Shown here one piece after another: positions 60,631 through 64,000 of a DNA stretch of 64,000 bases. The position numbers and the translations under genes are program-made. Each line of letters starts with the position of its first letter. Position 1 is the stretch's first letter. The DNA is from a virus. Under the pieces are notes generated by a model. The model was not told where the DNA came from and made no database searches. It saw only the letters and a program-made list of their open reading frames with translations. The stretch lies in IMG/VR virus record IMGVR_UViG_3300028920_000001, positions 312,001-376,000 of that record; one strand, given 5' to 3'.

Positions 60631-60870
60631 ATGTACAGTTTGAATATGAATCATCAATTTGAAGAATATCAAGGTCCGGAGAAGCACAACAATCAATGGG
60701 AATTTACTAATGGGGATGATCGAATTCAAATTAATTTAGAAATGAATATTGTTTATGGAGATAAAATGAAAAAGTGTAAATACTGCGGACTCATGTATGC
60801 CGTGGAATTTGAACAGCCGAAATTTCAGACTTGTGAAGAAGTGTATGTTGATGAGGTAATGAAATCATGA
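60631..60870 (+). CDS. Small Cys-knuckle protein
   Basis: The 79-residue protein has acidic N-terminal sequence (FEEYQGPEKHNNQWEFTNGD) and a CxxC knuckle (KKCKYCGLMYAVEF) near residue 52. A later lone Cys could complete a zinc site. It ends in the junction GTAATGAAATCATGA, nearly the same as those at 1208 and 1408, with the next gene's ATG inside. It is similar in style to the small proteins at 1219 and 1419. Function unknown. Confidence 0.5.
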   Translation: MYSLNMNHQFEEYQGPEKHNNQWEFTNGDDRIQINLEMNIVYGDKMKKCKYCGLMYAVEFEQPKFQTCEEVYVDEVMKS

Positions 60871-61352
60871 GTTCTAGTGTTCAAGCTCAGATTGATGATG
60901 ATATCCTTAAGCATTTGCTTAAGGGTTTAACTCAAACAGTATCTTCGATACCAATTTCAATCCAAACCAGGATTACTGAGTTTGTTGGGTTTGAATCAGA
61001 TATTTTATTAGCCAAGCGGCTTTACTCCGGTCTTTTAGGAAAGGGGACATTTCAAGGTCAAACAATCAAATTTGAAGATACGGAATATTCATTAAGCTGG
61101 GCTAGTGAATCTCAAATGCGAATTCCTCCCATTCAGATTCAAACTAATCCTAGTTTTAGTTTGGATCAGGTCAAGATGGTTTATAATAAGCCTCAGTTTA
61201 TGGTTTATGAAGAACCAGTGAAGATGGGTACCGAAAATCCATTGGTTGAACTTCGTAATGCACTCATACGTTGTCATCGAGAAGGTATTTCAATCAAACA
61301 AGTAGATGAAACTTATGTGTTAGCAGTAGCTCAATGGGTAATGGATCAATGA
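60867..61352 (+). CDS. Hypothetical protein
   Basis: The 161 residues start in the ATGA overlap. A helical N-terminal half (DDDILKHLLKGLTQTVSSIP, SDILLAKRLYSGLLGKGTF) is followed by strands (LSWASESQMRIPPIQIQTN) and a C-terminal helix (ENPLVELRNALIRCHREGIS). No motif is recognised. It is the middle gene of three coupled small genes and ends in a further variant of the junction (GTAATGGATCAATGA). Confidence 0.5.
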   Translation: MSSSVQAQIDDDILKHLLKGLTQTVSSIPISIQTRITEFVGFESDILLAKRLYSGLLGKGTFQGQTIKFEDTEYSLSWASESQMRIPPIQIQTNPSFSLDQVKMVYNKPQFMVYEEPVKMGTENPLVELRNALIRCHREGISIKQVDETYVLAVAQWVMDQ

Positions 61353-61759
61353 TTTTAAGGGTTGTTCTTGACAAAATAAATGCGGGGTCACCGCCGGCCG
61401 TCCAATATCAAAAAAATGAAAAGGATAAGTGTCTTATTTCAGTTGATGATAAGACAGCTGCTACACCTTGGTCTAATGTAAAAGATACTACTTTTTCAGT
61501 CCCTTTACATCATTTAGATGCGAATGAAGCTAAACAATTTTTAAAGGATCGATTTGCTTGCTTGAATGAAGATGGTTGTATTATGGTTCCTTATATGAGT
61601 CCTGTAAATGGAGAGGTTGTATTTGGATTAGTATATTATCCTAAAAGAACATTCATGTCATTTGATAACAATCATAATATGGCACAACCATTTGAACCGA
61701 ATGTTTTAGTAGATTATTTAATTAATATTATGCTAGTAGATGAAGTTATGGATAACTAA
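61349..61759 (+). CDS. Hypothetical protein
   Basis: The ATG in the ATGA overlap ([13 protein letters not shown]) is preferred over one five codons upstream, giving 136 residues. Alternating strands and helices ([40 protein letters not shown]) suggest a compact alpha/beta domain. It ends VDEVMDN, echoing the VDEVMKS end of the gene at 60631. It overlaps the convergent collagen-like gene by four bases. Unknown function. Confidence 0.5.
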   Translation: MILRVVLDKINAGSPPAVQYQKNEKDKCLISVDDKTAATPWSNVKDTTFSVPLHHLDANEAKQFLKDRFACLNEDGCIMVPYMSPVNGEVVFGLVYYPKRTFMSFDNNHNMAQPFEPNVLVDYLINIMLVDEVMDN

Positions 61760-62364
61760 GGATTAGCTAAATCAGTAGTATTTCCAGTATCAGCTCGAGC
61801 CTTCAGTTTTCCATCTCCTGAGTCTGCCCAAACATACCAAGAACCAGTAGGTGGGGTTCCAGGATCAGAAATTGTTGAAAGTTCCAATAATGGACCCAAT
61901 ACTCCGGTAGCCCCTTGAGGTCCTGTAGCACCTATTGGGCCCGTTGGACCTATCGGTCCAGTTACAATTGACCCTGTTATTCCTTGTGGACCTACTGGCC
62001 CTGCTGGTCCAGGTGATCCCTGAGGACCTGCTGGTCCAGGTGGACCGATCGGTCCTTGTATTCCCTGTGGACCTTGGAACTGCTGGATTTGTGGATCTAC
62101 TGTGTTATTCTGAAGGAATCGAATAGTGAAGCCATATTCAAAAATATTAGATACTTGAGTATTTATACTGGTGATGGTGACTTGAGAAATTGACCACTCA
62201 TCAGGAGATAGGCTCAGGGTATTAAATATTTGTCTGTAGTTTTCCGGTTTATTTAGTTCTGTAACAGGATTAGGTAAAATCGCATTTGAGGTTAGGGAAA
62301 CAAAGGCGTTGACTACATTATTATAATTTGAAGTTAGTTTTTCAACGCCTACGTTCGTAGTCAT
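61756..62364 (-). CDS. Short collagen-like virion protein
   Basis: The 202 residues have an N-terminal beta domain ([40 protein letters not shown]), then about 17 Gly-X-Y triplets ([16 protein letters not shown] and following). The triplets are interrupted at GSIVTGPIG, where an extra residue shifts the register. A C-terminal part ([20 protein letters not shown]) resembles the end of some phage fibre domains. This gene is on the opposite strand to the two other collagen-bearing genes and 34 kb away from them. A CTTTAAT box precedes it. Confidence 0.75.
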   Translation of the reverse strand: MTTNVGVEKLTSNYNNVVNAFVSLTSNAILPNPVTELNKPENYRQIFNTLSLSPDEWSISQVTITSINTQVSNIFEYGFTIRFLQNNTVDPQIQQFQGPQGIQGPIGPPGPAGPQGSPGPAGPVGPQGITGSIVTGPIGPTGPIGATGPQGATGVLGPLLELSTISDPGTPPTGSWYVWADSGDGKLKARADTGNTTDLANP

Positions 62365-62381
62365 GCTAAACGATACGAGGC

Positions 62382-62388
62382 ATTAAAG
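62382..62388 (-). promoter_or_regulatory. CTTTAAT box on the minus strand before the short collagen-like gene
   Basis: Read on the minus strand, CTTTAAT lies 18 bases before the ATG at 62364. It is the same heptamer found before three plus-strand virion-region genes. Candidate late promoter element only. Confidence 0.25.
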
Positions 62389-62405
62389 CTGGCTTAAATT
62401 ATCAA

Positions 62406-62822
62406 TTAGTTTAATTTATCATGGACTAATTGATTTAATTTTTTAACAAATTCACTCCTGCCAGATTTGGAATCAAATCTGTTTGTTACTTCGATTTTGG
62501 CTCTAGGCGCTTTTAAAGCAATTCTCATATCTTCATTTTGGTCTATCCACACTCTTAGTCGGCACGGATAGGTCTCGCGGCCGATTTTGATGTTTCCGTG
62601 GGCATAATAGATATGGTTTCCGGCTTGGGTTTCTTCAAGGTCCAGACTTGGTAATTTTAAGAGGATACTCTTAAGATGGTCGGTCATCTGGAGCCTATAG
62701 AACTTTGAAATCACTTTCTTTTCCATATCCTTATATACCAAAAATTGGAGTCGATTTTCGGGCACTAATAAACCTTCTTTGATTAGGATACGATATGGGA
62801 CTATTACGTACAGCCGGTTCAT
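62406..62822 (-). CDS. Hypothetical protein
   Basis: The frame gives 138 residues with MNRLYVIVPYRILIKEG at its start. These first residues are encoded opposite the beginning of the AAA+ gene, whose own start (62795) lies inside. Overlapping divergent starts are uncommon, so the true start may be further in, for example at DMEKKVISKFYRL. The core (LDLEETQAGNHIYYAHGNIK, CRLRVWIDQNEDMRIALKAP) is alpha/beta. No family recognised. Confidence 0.45.
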   Translation of the reverse strand: MNRLYVIVPYRILIKEGLLVPENRLQFLVYKDMEKKVISKFYRLQMTDHLKSILLKLPSLDLEETQAGNHIYYAHGNIKIGRETYPCRLRVWIDQNEDMRIALKAPRAKIEVTNRFDSKSGRSEFVKKLNQLVHDKLN

Positions 62823-64000
62823 ACCTCAGCGCACTTTCCACAGGAGAGTACGAAATCCCTAATCCTCTGGCAGCTGCGGTCAATTATGCCATTGATTCAT
62901 ATTTTGCTAAGAGAGATGAACGGGCTCGGATAGCTGAAGCTAATCGTAAAGAAATGCCAATGGACCTTGATGTATATCTCAAGGAAGTTTGGCTTGGATG
63001 TGAAATTCATAAGGCTATCAATCTTTCAGGTAGTTATCCGGCATATGCTAAAGCTGTTAATGCTTGGGCATTCACTCGAATGTTTACTGCGTATGCTGGA
63101 GCGAATGCTTCGTATGAGATAGTTCCGGTTCTAGATCAATCTGAATATAAAGATTATTTGAAGAGTAACCGAGAATATAGAACTCAATATGAACCTATAA
63201 ATATTAGTTTGACCCAAGCTGTCACTCTTCCGGTATACGGGACTTTCTTCGTTAAGAATCGAAGGACTGGAGCCCATCTAATAATTGCGTTTGACTTCTG
63301 TTACTATGGAATGGGATGCAGCGTTAGTGTGATGGCTCATTCTCACGGCCAGCATGAAGCTGAAGCCTTCCTGGCCGATTTGACTGGTTCAATTCAGGCC
63401 AATAACATTTATTTCAAGAGTTGCCTCTCATTCAATAGAGGATACCTTGATTTTCATTATGTAATTCCAACTACTTGGCAACAGGTAATTTTAAAGGATA
63501 GTCTGAGAACGCAAATTCAGAAGAATTCTGTTGGAGTTCTTGATCATATTTCTGATTTATCATCTATTGGAATGAGTGCTAATCAAAGTATGCTTTTGAT
63601 TTCGCCGCCCGGAATGGCTAAGACTACTATGTTCCGGGCTACTTCCAATGAGATTAATGAGCAAGCTACCCGAATTTGGTGTACTGGTAAGTCTATTTCA
63701 TATCCGGAACATGTTACTGCGTTGTTTGAAGCAGCTCGAGATTTAAGTCCGTCAGTTATATTTATTGAAGATATGGACCTATTTGGTGGTGATCGTAGCA
63801 CCTTAGGTCGAGATAGTAGTGTTTTGAATGAATTTTTAGCTCAACTTGATGGGACTCAATCTAATGCGGGCGTCGTCATTATGGCATCCACTAATGATCT
63901 TGACTCTATGGACGAGGCTTTGATCAATCGTCCCGGTCGATTTGGGGTTAAGATTGAAATACCATATCCGGATGCTGAGGATCGGAAGAAAATGCTGGTT
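62795..64000 (+). CDS. AAA+ ATPase (3' truncated by the window)
   Basis: AGGA six bases before the ATG; 402 codons are readable, with no stop before the window end. Residues 1-255 form an N-terminal region (YLSALSTGEYEIPNPLAAAV and later AHLIIAFDFCYYGMGCSVSV) of unknown role. The ATPase core follows: Walker A ISPPGMAKTTMFRA, Walker B PSVIFIEDMDLFGGDRS, sensor-1 VVIMASTNDLDSM and an arginine-finger region LINRPGRFGVKIEIP, as in BCS1/FtsH-like AAA proteins. No metalloprotease part is visible in the portion present. Roles in remodelling or DNA processing cannot be told apart here. Confidence 0.85.
   Translation, partial: MGLLRTAGSYLSALSTGEYEIPNPLAAAVNYAIDSYFAKRDERARIAEANRKEMPMDLDVYLKEVWLGCEIHKAINLSGSYPAYAKAVNAWAFTRMFTAYAGANASYEIVPVLDQSEYKDYLKSNREYRTQYEPINISLTQAVTLPVYGTFFVKNRRTGAHLIIAFDFCYYGMGCSVSVMAHSHGQHEAEAFLADLTGSIQANNIYFKSCLSFNRGYLDFHYVIPTTWQQVILKDSLRTQIQKNSVGVLDHISDLSSIGMSANQSMLLISPPGMAKTTMFRATSNEINEQATRIWCTGKSISYPEHVTALFEAARDLSPSVIFIEDMDLFGGDRSTLGRDSSVLNEFLAQLDGTQSNAGVVIMASTNDLDSMDEALINRPGRFGVKIEIPYPDAEDRKKMLV

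Noticed and set aside
62406-62822. Treating the first residues of this minus-strand gene as certain
   Set aside because: They overlap the start of the divergent AAA+ gene, which has a better ribosome site, so the true start is left open.
1-64000. tRNA genes, rRNA genes, insertion sequences or integrase/attachment sites
   Set aside because: None seen: gaps are too short for most of these, no cloverleaf was recognised by eye, and no transposase or integrase frame is present. A tRNA search program would be decisive.

Overview
This window looks like part of a large double-stranded DNA myovirus (tailed phage with a contractile tail) genome. The evidence is a tail sheath protein (51016-55731), runs of virion proteins, collagen-like fibres, four free-standing HNH or homing-type nucleases placed between structural genes, very tight gene packing with ATGA overlaps, and many small proteins of unknown function. 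The standard genetic code fits every gene, and GTG and TTG starts are common. Most of the DNA is AT-rich, the major virion genes less so, and 27.8-29.8 kb is clearly GC-richer. No tRNA, rRNA, CRISPR array or insertion sequence was seen. No gap longer than about 100 bases lacks a gene or a describable site. The host is uncertain. A lipoprotein with a Gly/Ala/Ser-rich tail and a peptidoglycan glycosyltransferase with a large N-terminal domain recall Myxococcota-type proteins, so a Gram-negative host is a reasonable guess, but only a guess.

Layout. 0-8.6 kb holds accessory genes: a diverged DNA methyltransferase, coupled small zinc-ribbon proteins, an inverted regulator pair, a membrane-anchored peptidoglycan glycosyltransferase and many small unknown proteins on both strands. 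8.7-18.2 kb holds virion-type proteins interrupted by a nuclease/Mom-like fusion and an HNH-AP2 homing endonuclease. 18.2-29.8 kb is the fibre region: a 2405-residue collagen-like protein, a second fibre with a collagen-like middle, and two beta-rich proteins of different base composition. 29.9-37.8 kb is a sugar synthesis and transfer operon with two glycosyltransferase genes, an FkbM-type methyltransferase, a cupin, a sugar C-methyltransferase, a UDP-glucuronate-decarboxylase-like SDR and a Gfo/Idh oxidoreductase. 37.8-38.9 kb, on the minus strand, carries a minimal ATP-dependent-ligase-like protein and an unknown protein. 39-55.7 kb is a neck/tail region with a second nuclease/Mom-like fusion, a lipoprotein behind its own extended -10 promoter, an MreB/Hsp70-like ATPase, a SAP-domain protein, a double-HNH protein and the sheath. 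55.8-60.6 kb, on the minus strand, is a three-gene cassette (winged-helix/coiled-coil protein, J-domain protein, small winged-helix protein) present twice in tandem. 60.6-64 kb has small proteins, a short collagen-like protein and the start of an AAA+ ATPase.

How the parts may work together (inference). The Thr-rich collagen fibres lie directly upstream of the sugar operon, which suggests glycosylated fibres, as known for the Bacillus exosporium collagen BclA. The duplicated J-domain cassette and the two nuclease/Mom-like fusions are the best candidates for undescribed systems. Several genes have a Shine-Dalgarno or start codon inside a small hairpin, two of them just behind a CTTTAAT box, which would fit T4-like control of late translation. 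A short helical motif (IAxRIA) recurs at or near the N-termini of otherwise unrelated small proteins and may be a shared targeting or processing signal.
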